Shown piece after piece: positions 37,581 to 46,454 of a stretch of DNA of 64,000 nucleotides (positions within the stretch are counted from its first letter, which is position 1; each line of letters starts with the position of its first letter). The position numbers and the translations under genes are program-made. Origin of the DNA: Pseudomonas mohnii (GTDB lineage Bacteria; Pseudomonadota; Gammaproteobacteria; Pseudomonadales; Pseudomonadaceae); contig NZ_FNRV01000001.1 of assembly GCF_900105115.1 (NCBI RefSeq), positions 1,364,001-1,428,000 on the forward strand, read 5' to 3'. The notes under the pieces are model-generated. The model did no database searches, was not told the origin of the DNA, and saw only the letters and a program-made list of their open reading frames with translations.

Positions 37581-38408
37581 CTATTGCGTCACTATCAATC
37601 GCTCAAGTGTGCGCACCAACGTCGCTTGGGGTGGCACACGTATATCGAACTCGCTTTCCAGCAAGTCGATTAACTCCTGTACATCGGCCACCTGCCGGCG
37701 TTCGCTGTCACGTCCCAGGCGATGAATCGCAAAACTGCCGTTGTTGAGCGTACGTCGCCACCCCTCCCCGGTCCGCGCCACCATCAATTGCCTGGCGAAC
37801 GTTGATTCGGGGTGAGTCGAGACATACCAGTTGCCGACGGCGTAATCGATGTCTTCCTGGCGCTGCAGGTCGAAGATGTACATCGCTCGCCATTCGTCCG
37901 CGACCCTGGCGCTCAGGATGTAGCCATCGGCGTGCTGTTCGATGCGATACGACTCATGTGGCGTGAGTTGTTCATCGGCGATATCAAGCAGCAGCGGCGC
38001 AGTCGGCACCATGCCGCCGAAGCCAACGTCGCTGATGTAACGCACGCCGTCCAGGGTGACCAGGCTCAAGCGGTGAGTGCGGGCTGTCCACGCGCCTTCG
38101 GGCTGGCCCATGACCACCCGGCCGCTGATCCCACGCGCCTCGAATCCGAGCGACTGAAGCAAGGCCAGGTACAGATTATTGAGTTCGTAGCAGTACCCGC
38201 CTCGCCCCTCGTGCAGGACTTTCTTCTCGACCGAGGGCAAGTCGATCAGCACGGGTTCGCCGGATAACGTGGTCAGGTTTTCAAACGGGAACACGCCGGT
38301 ATGGCGCAATTGCAGTTGTCGCAGGGTTTCCAGGGTCGGCGCCGGGGGCGCGCCAAAACCCAGGCGTCGCAGGTATAACGCGAGGTCGGTCAGGCGTGGC
38401 TCACTCAT
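37581..38408 (-). CDS. nat: Arylamine N-acetyltransferase
   Basis: The 275-residue NAT enzyme has the catalytic triad Cys73 (GRGGYCYELNN), His112 (TARTHRLSL) and Asp127 (ISDVGFGG). It transfers acetyl from acetyl-CoA to arylamines and hydrazines, giving resistance to compounds such as isoniazid analogues. The TGVFPFENL start region is conserved. The length is normal. It is transcribed alone, 113 bp from xthA. Confidence 0.94.
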   Translation of the reverse strand: MSEPRLTDLALYLRRLGFGAPPAPTLETLRQLQLRHTGVFPFENLTTLSGEPVLIDLPSVEKKVLHEGRGGYCYELNNLYLALLQSLGFEARGISGRVVMGQPEGAWTARTHRLSLVTLDGVRYISDVGFGGMVPTAPLLLDIADEQLTPHESYRIEQHADGYILSARVADEWRAMYIFDLQRQEDIDYAVGNWYVSTHPESTFARQLMVARTGEGWRRTLNNGSFAIHRLGRDSERRQVADVQELIDLLESEFDIRVPPQATLVRTLERLIVTQ

Positions 38409-38521
38409 TGTTCAGTCCTTATGCACGCAGGCTGCGGATCGTTCCGCCGATGGGCGCTATGTATAAGGGAAGAACCGCCGTGGCCGACAATTGAATTAAC
38501 CAATCGCCCCCACTCCTAATG

Positions 38522-39316
38522 TCAACGACGTTTGCGCGAATCCAGTTGAATCCAGGTCGGTGCGTGATCACTGGCGTGGGCTTCGTTGCGCACCCAGGCA
38601 TCGACGCCAGCCGCCTGCAGATAAGGGCTCAAGGCCGGATTGAGCAGCAGGTGGTCGATGCGCAAGCCTGAATTCTTCTGCCAGTGTTGGCGAAAATAAT
38701 CCCAAAAGGTGTAGAGCCGATCCTGCGGATACAGGTGTCGCAAGGCGTCGGTCCAGCCCTGATCCAGAAGGCGCTGATAACACTCGCGGCTCTCGGGTTG
38801 CAGCAGCGCATCCTTGAGCCACGAACGCGGGTTGTAGATGTCCAGGTCAGTGGGCACCACGTTGTAGTCACCGGCGAGCACCACCGGATGCTCGCTGCGC
38901 TGAAGGTCCCTGGCATAGGTAATCAGGCGCTCGAACCACGCCAGCTTGTAGTCGAACTTCGGCCCCGGCTGCGGGTTGCCATTGGGCAAGTACAGGCAGC
39001 CCACCAGCACGCCGTGAACGGCGGCTTCCAGGTACCGGCTCTGGCTATCGCCGTCATCGCCCGGCAAGCCTCGCCGGCTCTCCAAGGGCTGCGCATCCCG
39101 CGCCAGAATCGCCACGCCGTTCCACGCGGTCTGCCCCTGCCAGACGGCACCGTAACCGATGGCCTCCAGCTCAGCGGCGGGGAACATGCTGTCCACCGAC
39201 TTGAGTTCCTGCAAACAGGCGATGTCCGGTTGCTCACGTGCGAGCCAGGCCAGCAGGTTCGGCAACCGGGCGCGCATGCCGTTGACGTTGAACGTCGCGA
39301 TTCGCAACTTTTTCAT
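38522..39316 (-). CDS. Exodeoxyribonuclease III / AP endonuclease family
   Basis: The 264-residue EEP-fold nuclease has IATFNVNGMRARL (metal site 1), CLQELKS (catalytic Glu), VLAGDYNVVPTDLDIYNP (Asp/Asn pair) and the C-terminal HASDHAPTW (catalytic Asp-His). These are the ExoIII/XthA motifs for base-excision repair at abasic sites. ATG at 39314-39316 has AGGA 9 nt upstream; another ATG at 39322 is possible. Pseudomonads often have more than one xthA-like gene, so I leave the symbol out. Confidence 0.9.
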   Translation of the reverse strand: MKKLRIATFNVNGMRARLPNLLAWLAREQPDIACLQELKSVDSMFPAAELEAIGYGAVWQGQTAWNGVAILARDAQPLESRRGLPGDDGDSQSRYLEAAVHGVLVGCLYLPNGNPQPGPKFDYKLAWFERLITYARDLQRSEHPVVLAGDYNVVPTDLDIYNPRSWLKDALLQPESRECYQRLLDQGWTDALRHLYPQDRLYTFWDYFRQHWQKNSGLRIDHLLLNPALSPYLQAAGVDAWVRNEAHASDHAPTWIQLDSRKRR

Positions 39317-39410
39317 GGCCATCAGTCCTGTTACCAAGGGTGTCCTGATTGTGACCCTGATGGCTCGCAGTGGTTGCGCTGGCTGGCGCGTATACGGCGT
39401 AACAGCACGG

Positions 39411-39568
39411 CCTTCGCGAGCAAGCTCCCACAGAAGAATTGGATTCCGGGCTCGACCAAGACCAACGTAGGAGCGAGCCTGCTCGCGATAGACCCAAGGA
39501 CACCGCGTTTAACCTGCAAGCACGCGCCATCGTTGACGATCATCGCGAGCAAGCTCGCTCCCACAGGG
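39411..39568. repeat. Cluster of three REP palindromes
   Basis: Three REP copies lie at about 39411-39433, 39468-39490 and 39541-39568, in alternating orientation, with the core GCGAGCAAGCTCGCTCCCAC. They fill most of the 428-bp gap 39317-39744. The rest (39569-39744) shows no gene. Confidence 0.9.
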
Positions 39569-39744
39569 TTCCTGACTGGCCTGCAGGTCGGCGATCTATC
39601 CTGTTAGCGATCGTCAGAGGCATAAGGAGGTCTGCCGGGCTCGGCAAAGCTAACCGAACTCTAGACGATCAAATGAACGAGATCTGACAGGCAGACAATC
39701 GGTTGCTCAATGTGTTGCAGGGTAGAAACAGCCACGGGCGGACT

Positions 39745-41343
39745 TCAACGATCCGAACGCGCCAACACCTCGACACCGCCCTCCATCGACAGCACCGCCG
39801 AGCGATTGCGCCCCGAGTGTTTGGCCTGATAGAGCGCCGCATCGGCCCGCTGGATGAACACTTCCATGCTGTCGTGCCCCGTCGGCACAAACGAGTAACA
39901 ACCGAGGCTGACCGTCACATAACCGGTAGGCGACCCGCTGTGTTTGATGTTTTTGTCCATGACGCTGCGGCGAATGTGTTCGGCAATGGTCATGGCGCCG
40001 TGGATGTCCGTGTCGGGCAGTAGCACGGCAAACTCTTCACCACCATACCGCACCGCCAGATCGGCCTTGCGATGGCAGCAATTTTTCACCGATCGCGCCA
40101 CTTGGGCCAGGCAGTGATCACCGACCACATGACCATAGGTGTCGTTGTAGCGCTTGAAAAAATCGATATCGATCATGATCAGGCTCAGCGCACTCTGCTG
40201 CCTGGCGCCACGCCCGAACTCGATGTCCAGCGCACGCTCGAACAAGCGGCGATTGCCCAGACCGGTCAGGCTGTCATGGGTGGCAATCAGCTCCAGCGCT
40301 TCCTGGGCCTTGCGCAGATCCGCCTCGACTCGCTCGCCGACGCGCACCTGGCGAATGAACACCCAACCGAACACCCCCACACCGAGCATGACCAGGGCAA
40401 CGATGAGGCAGGAATGAAACGCGGTTTCGTACCACCCCGCAAGAATCGTGTCCTTCGACGAAGCCGCCGAGACCACCAGTGGATAAGCCTCCAATTGTCG
40501 GTAGCCAAACAAGCGGACAACGCCGTCCACCAACGAAGTCGACATGGCGCTGCCGGAGGGCGCCCGGGGCAGGAATTTCTCGAAGACTTCGCTCCTGGCC
40601 AATGACGTGCCGATCTTCGACTCGATGAAGGGCCGGCGTGCCAGCAACGTTCCATCGGTCAACCCGAGGAACATCGAGCCGTTGTCGTCGATGCTGAAGC
40701 TTTTGAAGAACTGGTCGAAGTACGACATTTTGATCCCGGCCATCAACACGCCCTGGAACTGACCGTTCTTGTCGTTCACCCGCCTGGAAACCGGAATGAT
40801 CCACTCACCGTTTTCCCGGCTGCGAATCGCCGGGCCGATGTGCGCCACGGTCGACACATTTTGCTGATGGAACTTGAAGTACTCGCGATCCGCGACGCCA
40901 GAACCGCGAGGCATGTTGTCGAACGAAGTCACCACCCACTGCCCTTTCTGATCGAACAGAAAGATGCCGTGCAATTGATTCAGCGCCTGCACGCGTCGGG
41001 CAAAGGTTTTCTGCAGGCGAGGTCGCTGGGGCGGGCCAAACCCGTCGATTTGAATCCAGTCCACCAGACTGGTGAGCACCAGATCGGCCTTCATGAACGT
41101 ATCTTCAGCCTGCTGCGCCATGGCTCGCGTCAGGTTCGACGAAGCGATCTGGGCCTGGCGCAGGTCGTGGCTGCGGGACTGCTCCAGTTGCAGGTAAAGC
41201 AAACCACACAGGCACAGACACACGGCGGCGATGAAAAGCACCGCAGCCTTGCGCAACGGCAGGCGTTTCGATGCGACGCTCGGGGCGTGATGCGGATCAT
41301 CTGGGCGTAAGAGCAAAAAAATCATCCTGTAGGGGCAATGCAT
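39745..41343 (-). CDS. Membrane-anchored diguanylate cyclase with periplasmic sensor domain
   Basis: The 532-residue protein has a first helix (about residues 32-52), a periplasmic double-Cache-type sensor (about 55-300, with DREYFKFHQQN and GEWIIPVSRRV typical of PDC domains), a second helix (about 305-330) and a cytoplasmic GGDEF domain (about 350-520). The active site is RYGGEEF, with an RxxD inhibition site five residues before it (RKAD). It should make cyclic-di-GMP in response to an external small molecule. ATG at 41341-41343 is used; ATG at 41325 is an alternative. Confidence 0.9.
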   Translation of the reverse strand: MHCPYRMIFLLLRPDDPHHAPSVASKRLPLRKAAVLFIAAVCLCLCGLLYLQLEQSRSHDLRQAQIASSNLTRAMAQQAEDTFMKADLVLTSLVDWIQIDGFGPPQRPRLQKTFARRVQALNQLHGIFLFDQKGQWVVTSFDNMPRGSGVADREYFKFHQQNVSTVAHIGPAIRSRENGEWIIPVSRRVNDKNGQFQGVLMAGIKMSYFDQFFKSFSIDDNGSMFLGLTDGTLLARRPFIESKIGTSLARSEVFEKFLPRAPSGSAMSTSLVDGVVRLFGYRQLEAYPLVVSAASSKDTILAGWYETAFHSCLIVALVMLGVGVFGWVFIRQVRVGERVEADLRKAQEALELIATHDSLTGLGNRRLFERALDIEFGRGARQQSALSLIMIDIDFFKRYNDTYGHVVGDHCLAQVARSVKNCCHRKADLAVRYGGEEFAVLLPDTDIHGAMTIAEHIRRSVMDKNIKHSGSPTGYVTVSLGCYSFVPTGHDSMEVFIQRADAALYQAKHSGRNRSAVLSMEGGVEVLARSDR

Positions 41344-41507
41344 GGGCACCGGCCCAAAACCCCCTCATTTTTGTGCGCGCAGTCTACGGGTTTATCGGGG
41401 ATAAATGGCAACCACTTGCCCGGTGGTGACGCGGACATGACCCAAGGCAAAAGCTGCATCCCCCGGGAGGAGCTACGATTAGTCATACATCAAGACAGGG
41501 AATCGAA

Positions 41508-41975
41508 ATGACCAAGGCAGACGAACTCGCCGCAAAGCTCAAACACACCCGGCATACCAGCGCTGATCAGGTCATCGACAGCTGGCCGGGCCAGGTCTAC
41601 GAGCTGTATCACCGCATCGAGACCTGGCTGCAGCCCTTGATAGAGGCCGGCTTGACCCTGCGGCGCAATCCCACGCACGTGTTCGAGCGCCACCCCGATG
41701 GCGAGACGTACGACTATGCCATCGATCAGTTGGTGATCACCGGCCACGACCACAGCATGATCTTCGACCCCGTCGCCCGCTTCACGGAAGATGGCGAAGG
41801 GCGTGTCGAGATCCACTGTGATAGCAACGAAATGGCACTGTTGCGCACCCTTGACGAACACGGTGAAACCCACTGGTGGCTTCAAGTCGTCGAGCAAGCC
41901 GCACAACAAGCGGATGCGGTGGCCTTGACTGAAAACGGACTGCTGTCGGTGGTGCAACAAGGGCTGGAACTGTAG
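41508..41975 (+). CDS. Soluble protein of unknown function
   Basis: The 155-residue acidic protein starts MTKADELAAKLKHTRHTSAD. Several Trp/His residues (WWLQVVEQ, NPTHVFERHPDGETYDYAID) and the regular helix/strand pattern suggest a folded domain. There is no signal peptide, membrane segment or recognisable catalytic motif. AGGGAATCG lies before the ATG. It is bounded by a GGDEF gene (divergent) and an L,D-transpeptidase (convergent). I do not recognise the family. Confidence 0.75.
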   Translation: MTKADELAAKLKHTRHTSADQVIDSWPGQVYELYHRIETWLQPLIEAGLTLRRNPTHVFERHPDGETYDYAIDQLVITGHDHSMIFDPVARFTEDGEGRVEIHCDSNEMALLRTLDEHGETHWWLQVVEQAAQQADAVALTENGLLSVVQQGLEL

Positions 41976-42000
41976 CGGGTCACCGCTTTTCATAGGCGTC

Positions 42001-42049
42001 CGGCGTGCCGGCGAAAGCGTCATTGAGAGCGCCTTCGCCGGCAAGCCGG
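42001..42049. repeat. REP-like inverted repeat between convergent genes
   Basis: CCGGCGTGCCGGCGAA and TTCGCCGGCAAGCCGG, flanking a 17-nt centre, form a long imperfect hairpin between the orphan gene and the L,D-transpeptidase gene. It may act as a bidirectional terminator. Confidence 0.7.
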
Positions 42050-42072
42050 ACCCTACCGGTCCAACACTCCGC

Positions 42073-43824
42073 TCACTGCTTGCTTTGTTCAGTCACCACC
42101 AACGCCGTTTCCGTTCGGGGCAACTCCAGGGCTGGCAGCTTCGTGGGCAGGTTCAACTCTCGCAGTACCGGGGAGTCATAGCCATAGACGTCAGGTTTGA
42201 AGGTCACCCGGCCATCCTTGCTCAGGTCGACGGTCCAGTAAGCCAGCAGCACCGGCACCTTGACCGGCAGCATAATGTTTTCGGTTCGTCCATTGGCTAG
42301 CTGCTTTTGAATGCCTTCGCTATTCCAGCGCACCGGGTCGTTGAACAGCAACTCGACCAGTTGCAGCGGGTTTTCCACCCGGATGCATCCGGAACTGGTG
42401 GCCCGCACGGACCTGGCGAACAGCTCGCGGTGCGGCGTATCGTGCAGGTAAATGGCGTAGTCATTGGGGAAACGAATCACCACCTGCCCGAGGGAGTTCT
42501 CGGGGCCGGCATCCTGGCGCAAGGTCAGGCCCTTTGCGCTGGACCAGTCGACGGTTGACGGTTCGAGCACGTTGCCCTGGCGATCGAGCACGCGGATCCG
42601 GTTGGCGGCCAGGTAGCCGGGATTCTGTTGAATCTTGGGCAACATATCCTGGACCAGAATCGTCGGCGGCACGGTCCAGGTCGGGTTGAACGTCACGTAG
42701 GTAATCTCGGACTGAAACACCGGCGTGCTGCGAAACGGCTTGCCGACCTGTACCCGGGAGCGCCAGATCGGCTGGCCATCTCGGTACAGCGCGACCTTGT
42801 AGCCGGCGATGTCGACGACCACAAAGGTGCCCTGCAGTTTGTAGAGCAACCAACGCGCCCGCTCCATGTTCACCCGGACCTGATCGATCCGCGCTTCAAC
42901 AGGCACATTCAATGCCTCCAGCGTCGTCTTCCCCGCCACGCCATCGGCGCCCAGGTATTGTTCGGTCTGATATTTCTTCACGGCAGCAATGACGCTGTCG
43001 TCGTAGTCGCTTCGTTTGCCCTTGGTCGGGGCCAGGTAGCCGGCTGCCACCAAACGGGCACGCAACTGCGCGACCGCCACGCCGTCCATGCCGGGTTTGA
43101 GCGACTGCCCTTCGGCAACTTTCGGCCAACCGCCAGCGTCCCGAACCTTGCGCAGCTGCGCCAGGCTTTCACGCATGTTGCGATAAACCGTTTCCTGCGG
43201 CGGTGCCTGGGCGAAGGCCCGGGCGACATCGTGGGCATCGAGTGCGGCGAAGAAACTGTTCATGTCCTCGCGAGGATCGACACCGACGGGGTCGAAGTTC
43301 CAGTGGAAGTCCAGCCGCGACGGGTCGACTTTACCGCGTCGCAACTGCAGCAACGCCGTGATGTAGGTACGGGTTGCCGCCAGGTCGAACGCCGCCGATT
43401 GCGCGGGGGTCGGCGCGGAAGCCTGCAACGCCAGTCGTGCCTGCTCCAGTTCGGCAATCCGGAAATCCTGCGGGACCAGACCGTCGATTTGCGTGTCGTT
43501 GAGGCTCTTCAGCAACTGGGCGACGTCGCGCCCATCCGTCCACGCCGCGCGATAGTTGCGATGGGAATAGAAATCCAGGACGACCCGATTGATATCCAGC
43601 CGCTGATGCCTGCGCGCAGTGAGCAACGGAGGAAAGGCCGATTGCAGGGGTTCGAGCACCGCTTGTATGGCTTGGCCAACGATATCATTGGGCCCGGCGC
43701 CCTGAACCACGATTGGCGGAGTTTCCGGCATGATTGCCGAAGTTTCACCGAGTGCCGTGCCGCTGATCAGAAAGACCATAAAAAATACGCGGCTTATGAC
43801 GAATAACCTTGTTAATTGCCCCAT
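42073..43824 (-). CDS. ldtD: L,D-transpeptidase, YcbB/LdtD type
   Basis: The 583-residue periplasmic enzyme makes 3-3 crosslinks in peptidoglycan. Order: an N-terminal signal or anchor segment (about 8-26), an alpha-helical substrate domain, a peptidoglycan-binding domain (about 230-290, GVAVAQLRARLVAAGYL) and the YkuD catalytic domain (about 320-500) with YLHDTPHRELF and the catalytic Cys in SSGCIRVENP. A capping loop is present, as in YcbB. Length and order match LdtD. It is divergent from a second, smaller L,D-transpeptidase-like gene 83 bp away. Confidence 0.92.
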   Translation of the reverse strand: MGQLTRLFVISRVFFMVFLISGTALGETSAIMPETPPIVVQGAGPNDIVGQAIQAVLEPLQSAFPPLLTARRHQRLDINRVVLDFYSHRNYRAAWTDGRDVAQLLKSLNDTQIDGLVPQDFRIAELEQARLALQASAPTPAQSAAFDLAATRTYITALLQLRRGKVDPSRLDFHWNFDPVGVDPREDMNSFFAALDAHDVARAFAQAPPQETVYRNMRESLAQLRKVRDAGGWPKVAEGQSLKPGMDGVAVAQLRARLVAAGYLAPTKGKRSDYDDSVIAAVKKYQTEQYLGADGVAGKTTLEALNVPVEARIDQVRVNMERARWLLYKLQGTFVVVDIAGYKVALYRDGQPIWRSRVQVGKPFRSTPVFQSEITYVTFNPTWTVPPTILVQDMLPKIQQNPGYLAANRIRVLDRQGNVLEPSTVDWSSAKGLTLRQDAGPENSLGQVVIRFPNDYAIYLHDTPHRELFARSVRATSSGCIRVENPLQLVELLFNDPVRWNSEGIQKQLANGRTENIMLPVKVPVLLAYWTVDLSKDGRVTFKPDVYGYDSPVLRELNLPTKLPALELPRTETALVVTEQSKQ

Positions 43825-43907
43825 GGATAATCCTTAATCTCCTGCAAATCAAAAGGCTAGCGTCCTATTCGCTGCTAGACTCGAACTATTCCTGATGAGA
43901 CTGACTT

Positions 43908-44612
43908 ATGGCGCTACATCGCTTTGGCCTCCCGCTCACAGCCCTGCTGTTGACGTCGGCTTTCCTGCCAGCAGCCTACGCTGATTCTCTTGAAATCGCT
44001 CTGGCCAAAGCCGCGCCAAATGCCAATGCCAAAGTCATCGCCCTGGCGGTACACGCCACCCAATGCACCCGCGCCCAAGGCGCAGCCCCCGCGCAGAGAC
44101 TGGCAGTGATCGATTACTCACTGCCTTCGACCGAACAACGCCTGTGGGTGTTCGATCTGAAAAAGCGCACATTGCTCTTTCACGAACTCGTCGCCCACGG
44201 CCGCAACAGCGGCGAAAACATGGCCACCCAATTCTCTAACCAGAATGAAAGTTACGCCACTAGCTTGGGCCTGTTCCGCACGCAAGAAAGCTACCTCGGC
44301 TCGAACGGTTACTCATTGCGCATGGAAGGCCTGGAGCCAGGCTTTAACGATAACGCGTTCGAGCGAGCAATCGTCATTCATGGCGCACCGTACGTCAGCC
44401 CGGTCCTGGCACGCGCCAACGGCCGCATCGGCAGAAGCCTGGGTTGCCCGGCGGTCAGGCCGGCGATTGCCCATCGGCTAATCGACTCGATGAAAGATGG
44501 GCAACTGCTGTTTTCCTACTACCCGGATCAGCGTTGGCTGAAGTCTTCTTCCTACATTAATTGTGGGAGCGGCACCGTGGCGTCGTCAGAACAGGCCACT
44601 AAACGCCAGTAA
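43908..44612 (+). CDS. Secreted L,D-transpeptidase catalytic-domain family protein
   Basis: The 234-residue protein has a signal peptide (MALHRFGLPLTALLLTSAFLPAAYA, with cleavage after AYA) and a compact YkuD-like domain (about 60-200). It has the family's HELVAHGRNSGEN segment, AIVIHGAPYVSP and the catalytic Cys in SLGCPAV. This is the murein L,D-transpeptidase catalytic-domain group (PF13645-like), usually of unproven activity. It shares an 83-bp divergent promoter region with ldtD, suggesting coordinated envelope functions. Confidence 0.87.
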   Translation: MALHRFGLPLTALLLTSAFLPAAYADSLEIALAKAAPNANAKVIALAVHATQCTRAQGAAPAQRLAVIDYSLPSTEQRLWVFDLKKRTLLFHELVAHGRNSGENMATQFSNQNESYATSLGLFRTQESYLGSNGYSLRMEGLEPGFNDNAFERAIVIHGAPYVSPVLARANGRIGRSLGCPAVRPAIAHRLIDSMKDGQLLFSYYPDQRWLKSSSYINCGSGTVASSEQATKRQ

Positions 44613-44699
44613 TCAAAAAGGCATCGTTTGATATGAATCAATGGCAGCCACTCGCCGGGGAATAAGCTCAGAACACTTCCTCCGTCAGGGTACACGGCC

Positions 44700-45092
44700 A
44701 TGCACAAGCACTTCACATCACTCGTCGCCGCGCTGCTCATCTGCAGCCCATTGATTGCTTTGGCGGCGAATGAACCGCCCGCCAGCACCTCGCCAACCGC
44801 ATCGGCCACCGCCACCCCGCAAGACAAGGCGTTGAGCGAGCAGATGCAAAAAATGCAGGCCGCCCACGATAAAATGGCCGCTGCCAAAACCCCGGCTGAA
44901 CGTCAGATCGCCATGCAGGAAGGCATGGACGCGATGCGCGGCGGCATGGGCATGATGCACGGCCATTGCCAAGGCATGGGGATGGGCAAAGGCATGGCCG
45001 GTGGCCAGGACCGCTCGAACCAGATGATGGACATGATGATGAAAATGATGGATCAGCAATCGAGCATGATGAAGATGCCGATGGGGCAATAG
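44700..45092 (+). CDS. Methionine-rich periplasmic protein, probably metal-related
   Basis: The 130-residue protein has a signal peptide (about 1-22, cleaved near ALA|ANE), a Thr/Ser/Pro stretch and a helical region. The C-terminal half is extremely rich in Met with His/Cys (GGMGMMHGHCQGMGMGKG, then MMDMMMKMMDQQSSMM). Met-rich periplasmic segments bind Cu(I) or Ag(I). It is 112 bp upstream of a CueR-controlled chaperone gene on the same strand, which supports copper. That link is inference; no catalytic domain is seen. Confidence 0.78.
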   Translation: MHKHFTSLVAALLICSPLIALAANEPPASTSPTASATATPQDKALSEQMQKMQAAHDKMAAAKTPAERQIAMQEGMDAMRGGMGMMHGHCQGMGMGKGMAGGQDRSNQMMDMMMKMMDQQSSMMKMPMGQ

Positions 45093-45109
45093 CCTCCCGA
45101 GAACAGCGC

Positions 45110-45140
45110 TTGACCTTGCCATCGTGGCAAGGCCAAACAT
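45110..45140 (+). promoter_or_regulatory. CueR-type (MerR family) promoter of copZ
   Basis: -35 TTGACC (45110-45115) and -10 AAACAT (45135-45140) are separated by a 19-bp spacer, the long spacer typical of MerR-family promoters. The dyad ACCTTGCC-N5-GGCAAGG (45113-45132) lies between them and matches the CueR operator pattern (ACCTTSC...GSAAGGT). Confidence 0.82.
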
Positions 45141-45204
45141 CACCTCACGTCATCACAGCGCTGGCAGGCACTGCCCGCTACTCACGCTCAAAGAGGTTTA
45201 CGCA

Positions 45205-45474
45205 ATGAACGGTACTGAACTGCAAGTCGAAGGCATGAGCTGCGGTAGCTGCGTCAAACACATCACCGCTGCACTGCAACCGCTCGCTGGAGTGGGTGAG
45301 GTCAACGTCGATTTAGCGTCCGGTCGAGTCAAGGTCACCGGGAATGCCGAAAGCGATGTTCTCCTGTCGGCACTGAAGGACGCCGGCTATCCGGCCAGCG
45401 TGAAGACAGAAGATCATTGCGAAGGCTCGAAGAAAAAGCCTGGCTGCGGCGGTTCAGGTTGCTGCTGTCACTAA
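45205..45474 (+). CDS. copZ: CopZ-like copper chaperone with a Cys-rich tail
   Basis: The 89-residue HMA-domain protein has the metal motif GMSCGSCVKHI (Cys13, Cys16) and the GVGEVNVDLASGRVKV strand pair. It passes Cu(I) to a CopA/CueA-type ATPase, not encoded here. After the HMA domain, a tail (residues 69-89) carries six more Cys and two His (EDHC...GCGGSGCCCH), longer than a canonical 65-70-residue CopZ. ATG at 45205 has AGAGG upstream. A CueR-type operator precedes it and a terminator follows. Confidence 0.9.
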   Translation: MNGTELQVEGMSCGSCVKHITAALQPLAGVGEVNVDLASGRVKVTGNAESDVLLSALKDAGYPASVKTEDHCEGSKKKPGCGGSGCCCH

Positions 45475-45524
45475 AACCGCGTCGCCTGTAAAACCGATCA
45501 TCCAGACGGCAACCGCACTTGAAC

Positions 45525-45554
45525 AAGGGCGTTCCACAGAAGTGGAACGCCCTT
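45525..45554 (+). terminator. Terminator after copZ
   Basis: The 12-bp stem AAGGGCGTTCCA/TGGAACGCCCTT with a 6-nt loop is followed by TTTGTT. Confidence 0.88.
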
Positions 45555-45628
45555 TTTGTTGCCAATGACAGCAAAGAGACGGGTTCACTACACTCAGTCC
45601 TCTTCGACCCTCACAAAAGCCCGAAAAA

Positions 45629-46417
45629 ATGAAAATCCCACAAAGCGCGATAATGCTCAGCGGCCTGCTCGCTCTATCCCTTGGTGCGTCGGCGGAAGGC
45701 ACCTCACACCTGGATAGCGTCATCCAACAAGGCCAACTGCGCGTCTGCACGACGGGCGATTACAAACCCTACACCTCCAAAGGCGAAGACGGCGAATACG
45801 CCGGGATCGACATCGCCATGGCCCGCTCCCTGGCCGACAGCCTCGGTGTCAAGGTCGAGTGGGTGCCCACCACCTGGAAAACCCTGATGCCGGACATGCT
45901 CGCCGGCAAATGCGACATCGGCATGGGCGGTATCTCGGTCACTCTCGAGCGGCAGAAAAAGGCCTTCTTCAGCACCACGCTAGACGTCGACGGCAAAATC
46001 CCGCTGGTGCGCTGCGAAGACCAGGCGCAGTACCAGACCCTCGAGCAGATCAACCAACCCTCGGTTCGCCTGGTCGAACCGGCCGGCGGCACCAACGAAG
46101 CCTTCGTTCACGCATTGCTGCCCAAGGCGCAGTTGCAACTGCACGACAACGTGAGCATTTTCCAGGAGCTGCTGGACAAGAAGGCTGACGTGATGATCAC
46201 CGACGCCTCGGAAGCACTGTACCAGCAGAAACTCAAACCGGGGCTGTGCGCGGTCAACCCGACGCAATACATGCAATACGGCGAAAAAGCCTACCTGCTA
46301 CCCCGCGACGACATGACCTGGAAACTATACGTCGATCAGTGGCTGCACCTGGCCAAGGTGACAGGCAATTACCAGAAGATTCTGCGGCAGTGGCTGGCGG
46401 TGCCTGACGCGAAGTAA
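45629..46417 (+). CDS. PheC-like periplasmic protein: cyclohexadienyl dehydratase or solute-binding relative
   Basis: The 262-residue protein has a signal peptide (about 1-22) and a type-3 solute-binding fold. As I recall the family, it resembles PheC (periplasmic prephenate/arogenate dehydratase). The RVCTTGDYKPY start, GGTNEAFVHALLPKAQ and the late YLLPRDDMTWKLYVDQWLH segment all resemble PheC more than ordinary amino-acid binding proteins. The Glu in MITDASEALYQ matches the PheC general acid. There is no permease or ATPase gene nearby, which argues against an ABC transporter role. Experimental function is unknown. Confidence 0.72.
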   Translation: MKIPQSAIMLSGLLALSLGASAEGTSHLDSVIQQGQLRVCTTGDYKPYTSKGEDGEYAGIDIAMARSLADSLGVKVEWVPTTWKTLMPDMLAGKCDIGMGGISVTLERQKKAFFSTTLDVDGKIPLVRCEDQAQYQTLEQINQPSVRLVEPAGGTNEAFVHALLPKAQLQLHDNVSIFQELLDKKADVMITDASEALYQQKLKPGLCAVNPTQYMQYGEKAYLLPRDDMTWKLYVDQWLHLAKVTGNYQKILRQWLAVPDAK

Positions 46418-46454
46418 CGCGTCACGCCTGACTACGGTGAAAGAACACAGCACT

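Noticed and set aside
39331..39564. Minus-strand 77-codon frame reading MGASLLAMIVN onward
   Set aside because: It is a translation of REP palindromes, a well-known false gene type in Pseudomonas.
42073..44612. Possible cell-wall toxin or effector pair in the L,D-transpeptidase region
   Set aside because: Both proteins have normal signal peptides and catalytic cysteines of housekeeping families, with no immunity gene or secretion signal.
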